DNA of 15,906 nt, taken from contig JAICJM010000083.1 in the NCBI GenBank assembly GCA_025928435.1, positions 1 through 15,906 on the forward strand, in the 5' to 3' direction. Under the pieces are notes generated by a model, which worked only from the letters and a program-made list of their open reading frames with translations, was not told where the DNA came from and made no database searches. Shown here piece by piece: positions 1 to 7,866 of the stretch (its first letter is position 1; each line of letters begins with the position of its first letter). Made by a program: the position numbers and the translations under genes. The stretch comes from Thermoleophilia bacterium (GTDB lineage Bacteria > Actinomycetota > Thermoleophilia > Gaiellales > JAICJC01).

Positions 1-1407
<1,407 letters not shown>

Positions 1408-1434
1408 GCCCGTCGCCTCCTCACCGTCTGAAGT

Positions 1435-1926
1435 TTACCGAACAGATGTTCGCTTTGCCACTCGCTTGGCGGGCTTCTTGCGCCCCTCGAGCCGCGCCAG
1501 CTCCCGCTCGAACTCGTCCACGTCCTGGAAATCGCGGTACACGGACGCGAACCGCACATACGCCACCCGGTCGAGGTCCCGCAGTACCCGGAGGGCCTGC
1601 TCGCCGATCCGGCGGGCCTCGACCTCGTCGCCGACGCCGTTGCGCAGGTCGGCCTCGATCCGAACCGCCGCCTGCTCGATGTCCGCGAGCGGCACCGGCC
1701 GCTTCACGCACGCCCGCGTGAGCCCGGCCATCAGCTTCGCGCGGTCGAACGGCTGGCGGGTGCCGTCGCGTTTGACCACGTGCAGGGCGGCCTGCTCCAC
1801 GCGCTCGAACGTCGTCATGCGCTGGCCGCACAGGAGGCACTCGCGCCGGCGCCGGATGGCGCCCTTGCCGGCCACGCGGGTGTCGACGACCTTGGTCTCT
1901 CCGTGTTCGCAGTAGGGACAGTTCAT
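1435..1926 (-). CDS. nrdR: Transcriptional repressor NrdR
   Basis: The 163-residue product is the ATP/dATP-sensing repressor of ribonucleotide reductase genes. The N-terminus carries a zinc ribbon with CPYC at residues 3-6 and CLLC at 31-34. The RRRRECLLCGQRMTTFER stretch and the following domain (about residues 46-136, including VVKRDGTRQPFD) are the ATP-cone that binds nucleotides and controls oligomerisation. Length matches the family (about 150-170). The C-terminal tail is rich in lysine and arginine. It begins the nrdR-nrdJ operon, and two NrdR-box-like sites lie 23-70 bp upstream, which suggests it represses its own operon, as known for nrdRJ of Streptomyces. The start ATG at 1926 follows purine-rich GGGAGCGGGAGAG. 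Confidence 0.96.
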   Translation of the reverse strand: MNCPYCEHGETKVVDTRVAGKGAIRRRRECLLCGQRMTTFERVEQAALHVVKRDGTRQPFDRAKLMAGLTRACVKRPVPLADIEQAAVRIEADLRNGVGDEVEARRIGEQALRVLRDLDRVAYVRFASVYRDFQDVDEFERELARLEGRKKPAKRVAKRTSVR

Positions 1927-1948
1927 ACCCGGTGCTCTCCCGCTCCCG

Positions 1949-1996
1949 TTTCTACATCTTGTGGGTGGTCTCCTGCCGAACCCCTATATCTAGTAG
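1949..1996. promoter_or_regulatory. Tandem NrdR boxes upstream of nrdR-nrdJ
   Basis: Two 16-bp sites, 1949-1964 (core CTACATCTTGTG) and 1981-1996 (core CTATATCTAGTA), match the published NrdR-box consensus ACACWATATATWGTGT at about 10 and 11 positions by eye. Their equivalent positions are exactly 32 bp apart, leaving a 16-bp gap. NrdR boxes are known to occur in pairs 15-16 bp apart, about three helical turns between centres. The pair lies just upstream of nrdR and probably overlaps its promoter; no clear -35 or -10 could be assigned there. Match to family rule is seen; NrdR binding is inferred. Confidence 0.8.
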
Positions 1997-2087
1997 GAAC
2001 GACCGGTCGGGGGTAGGTATTCTCGCCCGAGGGCCGGACGGACTCGAAACCCCGCTCGGGGAGCGGTATTCCGCCTGGTTTCCCGCG

Positions 2088-2093
2088 TACGGT
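2088..2093 (+). promoter_or_regulatory. Possible -10 box for the 2114 small ORF
   Basis: TACGGT fits the TANNNT pattern of high-GC actinobacterial -10 boxes. A start of transcription near 2100 would give a leader of about 14 bases that contains the AAGGAGAT ribosome-binding site. No convincing -35 hexamer is present at 17 bp spacing. Weak on its own. Confidence 0.35.
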
Positions 2094-2113
2094 GTCCGGG
2101 GAAGGAGATCTCT

Positions 2114-2284
2114 ATGGGGCTTGACAACACGGTGATCACGGTCGTCGGGGTCATCGTCGCGGCGGTGGGGGCGCTGGTGATGGCCGCCGCGATCGCGGCC
2201 AACGAACGCAGCGCGAGCAAGGCCTCCCGCCGGCGCACGCGCGGCGCGGCCGAGCCGGGCTCCGGGCCCGGGACTACCGGGTGA
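2114..2284 (+). CDS. Small single-pass membrane protein, 56 residues
   Basis: I do not recognise this protein. It is preceded by a near-ideal ribosome-binding site (GAAGGAGATCTCT before ATG), which is unusual in this window and argues that it is translated. The product starts MGLDNTVIT and has one hydrophobic segment at about residues 6-30 (valine-, alanine-, isoleucine-rich). A basic stretch (about residues 36-44, KASRRRTR) follows and then a Gly/Pro-rich tail, so an N-out, C-in single-pass topology is plausible by the positive-inside rule. It is divergent from nrdR and its last 11 bases overlap the 3' end of the convergent epimerase gene. It could be a membrane anchor or regulatory small protein; no function can be assigned. 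Confidence 0.65.
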   Translation: MGLDNTVITVVGVIVAAVGALVMAAAIAANERSASKASRRRTRGAAEPGSGPGTTG

Positions 2285-3197
2285 TCGACCGTAGGGTCTC
2301 GGACAGGCCCTCGCCGAGCGGCGTGGTCGCCTTCCAGCCCAGCTCACGCGCCGCCCGGGACACGTCGAGCGCGCTCCGCGACAGCTCTCCCAGCCGCGCC
2401 GGCCGCAGCTCCGGGGTCACGTTCGTGCCCGCTGCCCGCTGGCACTCGGTCAGCAGGTCGTTCACGCTCGTCTCGACGGCAGTGCCGATGTTGAAGACGG
2501 TCTGCGCGCCCGTGTAGCCGAACGCCGCCAGGTTGGCGGCGACGACGTCGCCGACGTAGACGTAGTCGCGCGTCTGGCTCCCGTCGCCGAAGACGAGCGG
2601 CGTCTCGCCCGCGACGAGCTTGCCGAAGAAGATCGCGACCACCCCGGCCTCGCCGTGCGGATCCTGGCGCGGGCCGTAGACGTTGCCATACCGAAGGATG
2701 ACGTGGCGCGTGCCGTAGAGGCGGTTGTAGAGCTCGAGGTAGTGCTCGCCGCACAGCTTGGCGACGCCGTACGGGGCCATCGCCGCGCAGGGGGTCGACT
2801 CGGGCGAGGGGATCACGTCGACCTCGCCGTAGATCGCGCCGCCGGTGGAGGAGAACACGACCCGGGCGTCGCACAGCCGGGCCGCCTCGACCACCTCGGC
2901 CGTCCCGCGCACGTTCACGTCGGCGTCGCGGCCGGGATCCTCGACCGACACGCGGACGTCCGCCTGGGCCGCCAGGTGGAAGATGGCCTGCGGCCGCAGC
3001 TCGGATGTGAGGGCGCGCAGCGCGGCCGCGTCGCGGATGTCGATCCGGTGGAAGTCGGCGCCTTCGGGGACTCGCTCGCGCTTGCCCGACGAGAGGTCGT
3101 CGACGATCGCCACGCGATCCCCGCGCGCGATGAGGGCGTCCGCGACGTGGGAGGCGATGAACCCGGCGCCGCCGGTGACGATCGCGGTGATGGGCAT
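2274..3197 (-). CDS. NAD-dependent sugar-nucleotide epimerase, UDP-glucose 4-epimerase type
   Basis: The 307-residue product is an extended short-chain dehydrogenase acting on nucleotide sugars, probably for cell-surface polysaccharide. The NAD-binding Rossmann motif TGGAGFIAS lies at residues 8-16 (the last glycine of G-x-x-G-x-x-G is alanine), followed by the acidic D33/D34 region. HLAAQADVRVS, the YGVAK catalytic Tyr143/Lys147 pair and RYGNVYGPRQ are typical of GalE and related 4-epimerases; length is typical. The substrate cannot be fixed from sequence. It lies 11 bp downstream of the uncharacterised gene at 3209. TAAGCT, 8 bases before the ATG, resembles a -10 box and overlaps that gene's TAA stop, so a leaderless transcript of its own is possible. 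Confidence 0.9.
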   Translation of the reverse strand: MPITAIVTGGAGFIASHVADALIARGDRVAIVDDLSSGKRERVPEGADFHRIDIRDAAALRALTSELRPQAIFHLAAQADVRVSVEDPGRDADVNVRGTAEVVEAARLCDARVVFSSTGGAIYGEVDVIPSPESTPCAAMAPYGVAKLCGEHYLELYNRLYGTRHVILRYGNVYGPRQDPHGEAGVVAIFFGKLVAGETPLVFGDGSQTRDYVYVGDVVAANLAAFGYTGAQTVFNIGTAVETSVNDLLTECQRAAGTNVTPELRPARLGELSRSALDVSRAARELGWKATTPLGEGLSETLRSITR

Positions 3198-3205
3198 GGC
3201 GGCGG

Positions 3206-3211
3206 AGCTTA
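3206..3211 (-). promoter_or_regulatory. Possible -10 box for the GalE-like epimerase
   Basis: TAAGCT on the minus strand fits TANNNT and ends 8 bases before the ATG at 3197. No ribosome-binding sequence is seen in the intervening bases. The same layout occurs before several other genes here. Inference from position and pattern only. Confidence 0.4.
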
Positions 3212-3589
3212 CCCGCGTCCTCCCGGAAGCGCCTGCACGAGGGCGCTGTGCGCCATCACGACATCCGGGCTCACCTGCAGCAGCGCGAGATAGCGGCGGC
3301 CGAACGGCGTGCCGGCGTCCGGCGGCGCGACCATCGCGCGCACCCGTGCAACCAGCGCCTCGTGGGCCTCCGCCGTCGTCTCCGGATCGTCCAGGGCCTC
3401 GTCGATCGCGACGATGAGCTCGGACAGCGGCCGCAGCCACGCGAGCCGGAAGCTCCCCGAGGCGATCTGGAGGAACTCGGCGCCGGTGAGGCGCCCGCCG
3501 TAGCGCTCGAGGTCGACGCGCTCGGACGCGAGCAGCCCCCGGTGCAGGTCGAGCAGGAGGGATCGGAGTGCGGTGAGATCCTGGGCGAT
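3209..3589 (-). CDS. Uncharacterised helical protein with no standard start codon
   Basis: This frame has strong coding character (third positions almost all G or C) and encodes a sequence I recognise as a widespread uncharacterised family of about 120-130 residues. It has an N-terminal ALRSLLLDLHRGLLASER helix, then GAEFLQIASG, then SFRLAWLRPLSELIVAIDE, ending near PFGRRYLALLQ. Function is unknown. The frame has no ATG, GTG or TTG between the upstream stop and the conserved first helix. The start given is the ATC at 3589, chosen only because it directly precedes the conserved region and lies 6 bases after CACAAT, a possible -10 box. A frameshift joining it to the upstream frame that has an ATG near 3675, or a sequencing error, is an alternative. 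It lies between topB and the epimerase on the same strand. Confidence 0.6.
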   Translation of the reverse strand: MAQDLTALRSLLLDLHRGLLASERVDLERYGGRLTGAEFLQIASGSFRLAWLRPLSELIVAIDEALDDPETTAEAHEALVARVRAMVAPPDAGTPFGRRYLALLQVSPDVVMAHSALVQALPGGRG

Positions 3590-3751
3590 GCCCGTATTGT
3601 GGCGTCCACGGGCCCTCGAGGTACGCGCGACAGACCGGCTGCCATTCCCGCCGGTGGTGGGACAGGCACGGCGGCATCTCGGGCGCCGAGAGCGTGCGGC
3701 GGGTCGGCACGCTCGAGAGTGCCTGGTGATGTACGAGACGAACGCGGGCGG
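3590..3751. other. Gap between topB and the uncharacterised gene
   Basis: No gene here can be supported with confidence. On the minus strand a second frame has very high third-position GC from an ATG near 3675 to about 3605 (starting MPPCLSHHRREWQ), then loses that bias near where the 3209-3589 gene begins. That pattern could mark a frameshifted 5' end of that gene, or chance. A plus-strand open frame at 3573-3755 has weaker codon bias and no ribosome-binding site. Confidence 0.3.
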
Positions 3752-6208
3752 CTAGGCAGCCTGGGTCGCGACCGGCTCGTCCTCGCGCTGCACCTCGACG
3801 GTCTTCTCGGGCGTCAGCACGAGCCGGCCGCGGAAGGGGCCCTTGCGGTCCTTGAAGTCCATCCAGTCGGAGGCGCCCTGCTCGATCACCTGCCGGGCCT
3901 CGTCGGCCGTGATGGCCCGGCCCTTGGTGGACTTCCAGATCACGAACCCGCACCCGGGCTCCTTGCGGCTCTTCCACGACGAGCAGCCGTAGGCGCGGCT
4001 GTTCTCGCGGATGTCGCCGCCGCACTTGGGGCAGGTGGCGATGGTCTCGCGCGGACCGGCGGGCGCGTCGAGGCGGCTGCCGTCGTCGGCGATCAGCTGC
4101 ACCTGGTTGCCCTCGGCCAGCACGAGCCGGGCACGGCTGGGGCGGGTCTTGAACCCGTCCAGGAGATCGGTCTGGCCGTGCGCGAGCAGGTCGCGGGCCT
4201 CGGCGGGGCTGATCGAGCGGCCCTTCTGCTGCTTCCAGATCACGAAGCCGCAGCCGGGCTCCTCCTTGCTCTGCCACGACGAGCAGCCGTACGCCGCCCG
4301 GTTCTCGCGGATGACCCCGTCGCCGTTCGGGCACGGCCCGATCTCGGCCCGCTGGGCGCGCACCTCGTCCGCGGTCAGGTTGCGGAAGTGGTCGACAACC
4401 TCGGTCGTGAACTTGCGGATGTCGGCCATGAACCGGTCGCGCGGCTCCTGGCCCCGCTCGATGGCGGAGAGGCGCTGCTCCCACTTGCCGGTCAGCTCGG
4501 CGGAGGTGAGCGCGTGGTCGTGCAGAAGCCCGATCGCCTGGCGGCCCTTGGCGGTCGCGCGCAGCGACCGGCCGAGCCGCTCGATGTAGGCGACGCGCAG
4601 GAGCTTCTCGATCGTCTCCGCCCGCGTGGCCGGCGTTCCCAGGCCGGCGTCCTTCATCGCCTGGCGCAGCTCCTCGTCCTCGATCTGCTTGCCGGCCGTC
4701 TCCATGTCGCGCAGGAGCGAGGCCTCGGAGTAGCGGGCCGGCGGCTTCGTCTGCTTCTCGAGCACCTCGGCCTGCTCGCACGTGCCGCCCTCGCCCTGGT
4801 CCACCTTCGGCAGCACCTGGCGGGGCTCGTCCTCGTCGCCCTGGGGCTCCTCAGCCGCGGCCTCCTCGCCGAAGGCGGCGCCGCGCCAGCCGGCCTCGAT
4901 CAGGCGGCGGCCGCGGGTGCGGAAGCGGTGCTCGGCGGCGACCGTGATGATCTCGGTGTCCTCGAACTTGGCCTCGGGGTGGAACACCGCCAGGAAGCGG
5001 CGCACGACCAGCTCGTAGACGCGGGCGTCGTCGCCGGAGAGCTCCTTCGTCGGGAGCTCGCCGGTCGGGATGATCGCGTGGTGGTCGTCGACCTTGGCGT
5101 CGGCGACCACGCGCGCCAGCGGCAGCACGTCGAGGCCGGCCACGTACGCGGCGGCGGCCCGGGCGAACGGCAGGCCGGTGAGGCCACGGGCGATCCCCTT
5201 GAGATTGCCGACCTGGTCGGAGGGCAGGAACTGCGAGCGCGTTCGCGGATACGTGATGACGGCGCCTGCCGACGAGCCCTCGTAGAGCCGCTGCGCCGCC
5301 TGGAGGGTGCGCGAGGCGGACATCCCGAAGCGGCTGTTGGCGTCGCGCTGGAGGCTCGTCAGGTCGTAGAGGAGCGGCGGCCGGGTCTTGCGCTCGGTGC
5401 GCTTGACCGACTCGACGCTCGCGGGCGCGCCGGTCGCCGCGGCGGCGACGGCCTCGGCCCGCTCGCGCTCGGAGGTGCGGTCCTCCTTGCCCTCGAACCA
5501 GCGCCCGGTGTAGGCGCGCGGCCCGTCGAGCCCGAAGCGGGCGTCGACCTGGAAGTACGTCTCGGGCTCGAAGGCGTCGATCTCGAGGTCGCGGCGGACG
5601 ATCAGGGCGAGGGTCGGCGTCTGCACCCGTCCGAGCGACACGACGCCGCCGAGGGCGCGGCCGCGCACCGTGGCGGCCCGCGTCCCGTTCATGCCCACGA
5701 GCCAGTCAGCCTCGGAGCGCGACCGGGCGGCGGCCTCGAGGTTCGCCATCTCCTTGCCGTCGCGCAGGTTCTGGAAGCCCTCGGTGATCGCCGCACGCGT
5801 CATGGACGACACCCACAGCCGCCGCACCGGCTTCTTCACCTTCGCCACGTCATAGATGTAGGCGAAGATCAGCTCGCCCTCGCGGCCGGCGTCGCAGCCG
5901 TTCACGATCTCGTCGACGTCGGACCGCTTCATCAGCCGCTTGAGGATGTCGAGCTGCTTTTTGCCGCGCGCGTCGGGGCGCAGCTTGAACGAGTCGGGGA
6001 TCACGGGAAGGGTCTTCATCGACCATCGCTTCAGGCTCTCGTCGTAGTCCTCCGGCTCGGCCAGCTCGGCGAGGTGGCCGATCGCCCACGACACGATCCG
6101 GTCGTCGGACTCGAGGTAGCCCTCGTGCTTCTGGAACCCGCCGCCGAGCGCCCGGGCATAGTCCTGCCCGACCGACGGCTTCTCCGCGATGATCAACGTC
6201 TTGCCCAT
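3752..6208 (-). CDS. topB: Type IA DNA topoisomerase, TopB (topoisomerase III) type
   Basis: The 818-residue product cuts and passes single DNA strands to resolve replication and recombination intermediates. It begins MGKTLIIAEKPSVG, typical of the TopB branch. The Toprim domain has E9 and the metal-binding DAGREGE at 106-112. SLGRVQTPTLALI (191-203) is the conserved topoisomerase core. The active-site tyrosine is Y320 in ITYPRTRSQFL; most relatives have an aspartate after T323 (RTDS), here replaced by arginine. The C-terminus holds two tandem topoisomerase C-terminal repeats (about 621-700 and 720-805), each with CP..(C/G)G..IREN.(A)YGCSSW.S...PGCGFVIWK. The first repeat has only one cysteine of the CxxC pair (CPNGDG), while the second has CPKC. 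It is 34 bp downstream of the CorA-like gene, and TACCCT 9 bases before the ATG could give a leaderless transcript. Confidence 0.93.
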   Translation of the reverse strand: MGKTLIIAEKPSVGQDYARALGGGFQKHEGYLESDDRIVSWAIGHLAELAEPEDYDESLKRWSMKTLPVIPDSFKLRPDARGKKQLDILKRLMKRSDVDEIVNGCDAGREGELIFAYIYDVAKVKKPVRRLWVSSMTRAAITEGFQNLRDGKEMANLEAAARSRSEADWLVGMNGTRAATVRGRALGGVVSLGRVQTPTLALIVRRDLEIDAFEPETYFQVDARFGLDGPRAYTGRWFEGKEDRTSERERAEAVAAAATGAPASVESVKRTERKTRPPLLYDLTSLQRDANSRFGMSASRTLQAAQRLYEGSSAGAVITYPRTRSQFLPSDQVGNLKGIARGLTGLPFARAAAAYVAGLDVLPLARVVADAKVDDHHAIIPTGELPTKELSGDDARVYELVVRRFLAVFHPEAKFEDTEIITVAAEHRFRTRGRRLIEAGWRGAAFGEEAAAEEPQGDEDEPRQVLPKVDQGEGGTCEQAEVLEKQTKPPARYSEASLLRDMETAGKQIEDEELRQAMKDAGLGTPATRAETIEKLLRVAYIERLGRSLRATAKGRQAIGLLHDHALTSAELTGKWEQRLSAIERGQEPRDRFMADIRKFTTEVVDHFRNLTADEVRAQRAEIGPCPNGDGVIRENRAAYGCSSWQSKEEPGCGFVIWKQQKGRSISPAEARDLLAHGQTDLLDGFKTRPSRARLVLAEGNQVQLIADDGSRLDAPAGPRETIATCPKCGGDIRENSRAYGCSSWKSRKEPGCGFVIWKSTKGRAITADEARQVIEQGASDWMDFKDRKGPFRGRLVLTPEKTVEVQREDEPVATQAA

Positions 6209-6217
6209 AGCGGCGGC

Positions 6218-6223
6218 AGGGTA
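6218..6223 (-). promoter_or_regulatory. Possible -10 box for topB
   Basis: TACCCT (minus strand) fits TANNNT and ends 9 bases before the topB ATG. There is no ribosome-binding sequence in between. This would give a nearly leaderless mRNA starting inside the short gap after the CorA-like gene. Positional inference. Confidence 0.4.
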
Positions 6224-6242
6224 GCACCGCCTCCGTTCGTGC

Positions 6243-7154
6243 TCAGATCCAGCCCTTGCGGCGGTAGAAGGCGATCTGGAGGATGGTGGTGACGATGATG
6301 AGGCCCCACGACCAGGCGTACCCGAAGCGCCAGTGGAGCTCCGGGCTGCCGTGCACGTTCTGGCCGTAGAGGCCGACGATGAAGGTCGGCAGGAGCAGCA
6401 CGGAGGCGACCACGGTGAGGCGCTTCATGACCTCGTTCTGGTCGTTCGCGACCTTGGCCTGGTGGTAGTCGCGCACCCCGGCGACGAGGTCGCGGGCGAG
6501 GTCGAGGCCCTCGCTCGCCCGCAGCAATTTGTCGAAGGCGTCGCCGAAGCGCAGCTCCAGGTCGCGGGAGAAGAGCTCCTCGCCCTCGGTGTCGATGCGG
6601 TTGTCGATCACGCGCCGGACGGCGTCGCGGGTCGGCGCGAGCGTCTGGCGCACGTGCAGCAGCGTGTGGCGCAGGTCGGAGAGGCGCGAGCGCACGTGGT
6701 CGGACGGCCAGTCCTCGACGTGGTCCTCGAGCTCGTCGATGTGGTCGTCGAGCGTGTCCACCAGGTCGAGGAACGCCTCCGCCACCTCGTCGACCAGGCG
6801 GTAGGCGACCTTGCCCGGCGCCTCCTCGCCCTTCATCGACACGTCCCGGATCATGTCGGTGTCGAGCAGCGGCCGGCCCTCGGGCGACTTTCGCACGGTG
6901 ACGACCGTGTGCCGCCGCAGAATGAGGTCGATCTCCTGGTACCAGAGCTCGTGCGTCTTCGTGTCGACGCGAGGCACCAGGAGGAGCCCGAAGATGTAGT
7001 CGATGTGGGCCTCGAACGTCGGCCGCGGCTCGTCGTCGTGGACCGCCGCCTGGAGCATGATGTCGACCGCGCGGTCGTGGAGGGGGGTGCCGGCGGCCCG
7101 CTCGAGCGCCTCCCGATCTGGGTGTTCGAGGTCGTGCCACTCGCAGCCGGCCAT
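6243..7154 (-). CDS. CorA-family divalent cation channel with GQN in place of GMN
   Basis: The 303-residue product belongs to the CorA 2-TM-GxN family of Mg2+/Co2+/Ni2+ channels, pentamers of the cytoplasmic membrane. A long soluble alpha/beta and coiled-coil N-terminal domain contains DEVAEAFLDLVDTLDDHIDELED and the stalk helix ending NEVMKRLTVVASV. It is followed by TM1 (about 246-262), the loop, and TM2 (about 281-297), ending in basic YRRKGWI. The usual GMN selectivity signature is GQN at residues 264-266 within GLYGQN, and the loop keeps PELHW. The start at 7154 (MAGCEWHDL) was chosen because TACGCT, a -10-like hexamer, lies 9 bases upstream; an in-frame ATG at 7178 is the alternative. 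It is divergent from the cobalt-type nitrile hydratase, so a role in cobalt supply is conceivable but not shown. Confidence 0.87.
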   Translation of the reverse strand: MAGCEWHDLEHPDREALERAAGTPLHDRAVDIMLQAAVHDDEPRPTFEAHIDYIFGLLLVPRVDTKTHELWYQEIDLILRRHTVVTVRKSPEGRPLLDTDMIRDVSMKGEEAPGKVAYRLVDEVAEAFLDLVDTLDDHIDELEDHVEDWPSDHVRSRLSDLRHTLLHVRQTLAPTRDAVRRVIDNRIDTEGEELFSRDLELRFGDAFDKLLRASEGLDLARDLVAGVRDYHQAKVANDQNEVMKRLTVVASVLLLPTFIVGLYGQNVHGSPELHWRFGYAWSWGLIIVTTILQIAFYRRKGWI

Positions 7155-7206
7155 CGACCGGACAGCGTACTGCCGCATGCGGCCGGATCGCTGTAGCGTT
7201 CGCCGC
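7155..7206. promoter_or_regulatory. Divergent promoter region, CorA-like gene and nitrile hydratase operon
   Basis: These 52 bases separate two divergent starts. On the plus strand TAGCGT (7194-7199) ends 7 bases before the nthB ATG. On the minus strand TACGCT (7164-7169) ends 9 bases before the CorA-like ATG at 7154. Neither gene has a ribosome-binding sequence, so both transcripts appear leaderless. The -10 hexamers are only about 25 bp apart, so polymerases at the two promoters would compete. No operator palindrome was evident. Confidence 0.5.
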
Positions 7207-7866
7207 ATGGACGGGATGCACGACCTCGGTGGCCGGCAGGGCTTCGGGCGGGTGGAGCCCGAGCCGGACGAGCGGCCGTTCCACGAGCCGTGGGAGGGGC
7301 GGGTGCACGGCATGTCCGAGACGGCGGACGTCGGGCCCGGGTTCCGGCACGCGATCGAGCGGATGGATCCCGCCGCCTACCTGACGACGTCGTACTACGA
7401 GCACTGGCTCGAGTCGATCGAGACGCGCGGGATCGAGCACGGCGTCTTCACGCGCGAGGAGTTGCGGGCGGCCGAAGAGCGGATCGCCGCCGGCGAGCCG
7501 GTGCCGCAGCGCTCCGATCCCGAGGCCGCCCGCGCCGCCCGGGCGATGCTGCGCCCGCGTCCGAAGTCGACCTACACCGCGGCGCCGCCCCGGCACGCCG
7601 CCGGCGACCGCGTCACCGTGGTCCGCGTGCTCCCGTCCGGCCACACCCGCTGCCCGGCATACCTGCGCGGCGCGCAGGGCGTCGTCGAGCGGGTGCACGC
7701 GCCCATGCCGCTGCTGGACGTCTACGAGTCGCAGGACGGGCTCGTGCAGCCCGAGGCGTGGTACACCGTCGCCTTCGCCGCGGACGCCCTGTGGGACGTC
7801 GGGCGGCCCGGACACACCGTCCTCGTCGATCTGTGGGAAAGTCACCTGGAGGCCTTAGGTGGTTGA
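7207..7866 (+). CDS. nthB: Nitrile hydratase beta subunit
   Basis: The 219-residue product is the non-catalytic-metal subunit of nitrile hydratase, which hydrates nitriles to amides in the cytoplasm. It starts MDGMHDLGGRQGFG and continues with the FHEPWEGRVHGM and YLTTSYYEHWLESIE blocks, all hallmarks of the beta family. The C-terminal SH3-like barrel includes GDRVTVVRV, HTRCPAYLRGAQGVVERV and the terminal DLWESHLE. Length is typical. Its last three residues and stop codon (L-G-G-TGA) are encoded inside the left end of the inverted-repeat element at 7856-8060, so the original C-terminus was probably slightly different. The ATG follows TAGCGT by 7 bases and has no ribosome-binding site, suggesting a leaderless mRNA. 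No amidase gene, often found nearby, is in the window. Confidence 0.93.
   Translation: MDGMHDLGGRQGFGRVEPEPDERPFHEPWEGRVHGMSETADVGPGFRHAIERMDPAAYLTTSYYEHWLESIETRGIEHGVFTREELRAAEERIAAGEPVPQRSDPEAARAARAMLRPRPKSTYTAAPPRHAAGDRVTVVRVLPSGHTRCPAYLRGAQGVVERVHAPMPLLDVYESQDGLVQPEAWYTVAFAADALWDVGRPGHTVLVDLWESHLEALGG

Noticed and set aside
2050..2061. CCCCG-CT-CGGGG palindrome as a terminator
   Set aside because: A stem of five pairs with a loop of two bases is too small and no T-tract follows.
1927..2113. A cobalamin riboswitch upstream of the B12-dependent reductase operon
   Set aside because: No B12-box-like sequence or matching fold was recognised in the 187 bp before nrdR; NrdR boxes explain the region better.
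3573..3755. A 60-residue plus-strand frame between topB and the uncharacterised gene
   Set aside because: Weaker third-position bias, no ribosome-binding sequence and overlap with a better-supported minus-strand gene.
2274..4781. An 835-residue minus-strand frame that would fuse topB-region sequence to the epimerase
   Set aside because: Only the last 307 residues are an epimerase. The upstream part is another frame of topB with Arg/Ala/Gly-rich shadow composition; the true start is the ATG at 3197.
3248..6292. A 1014-residue open frame on the plus strand opposite topB
   Set aside because: It is a GC-rich antisense shadow. The minus-strand frame encodes a complete topoisomerase with all motifs, and the plus frame has a low-complexity Arg/Leu/Ala/Gly composition.
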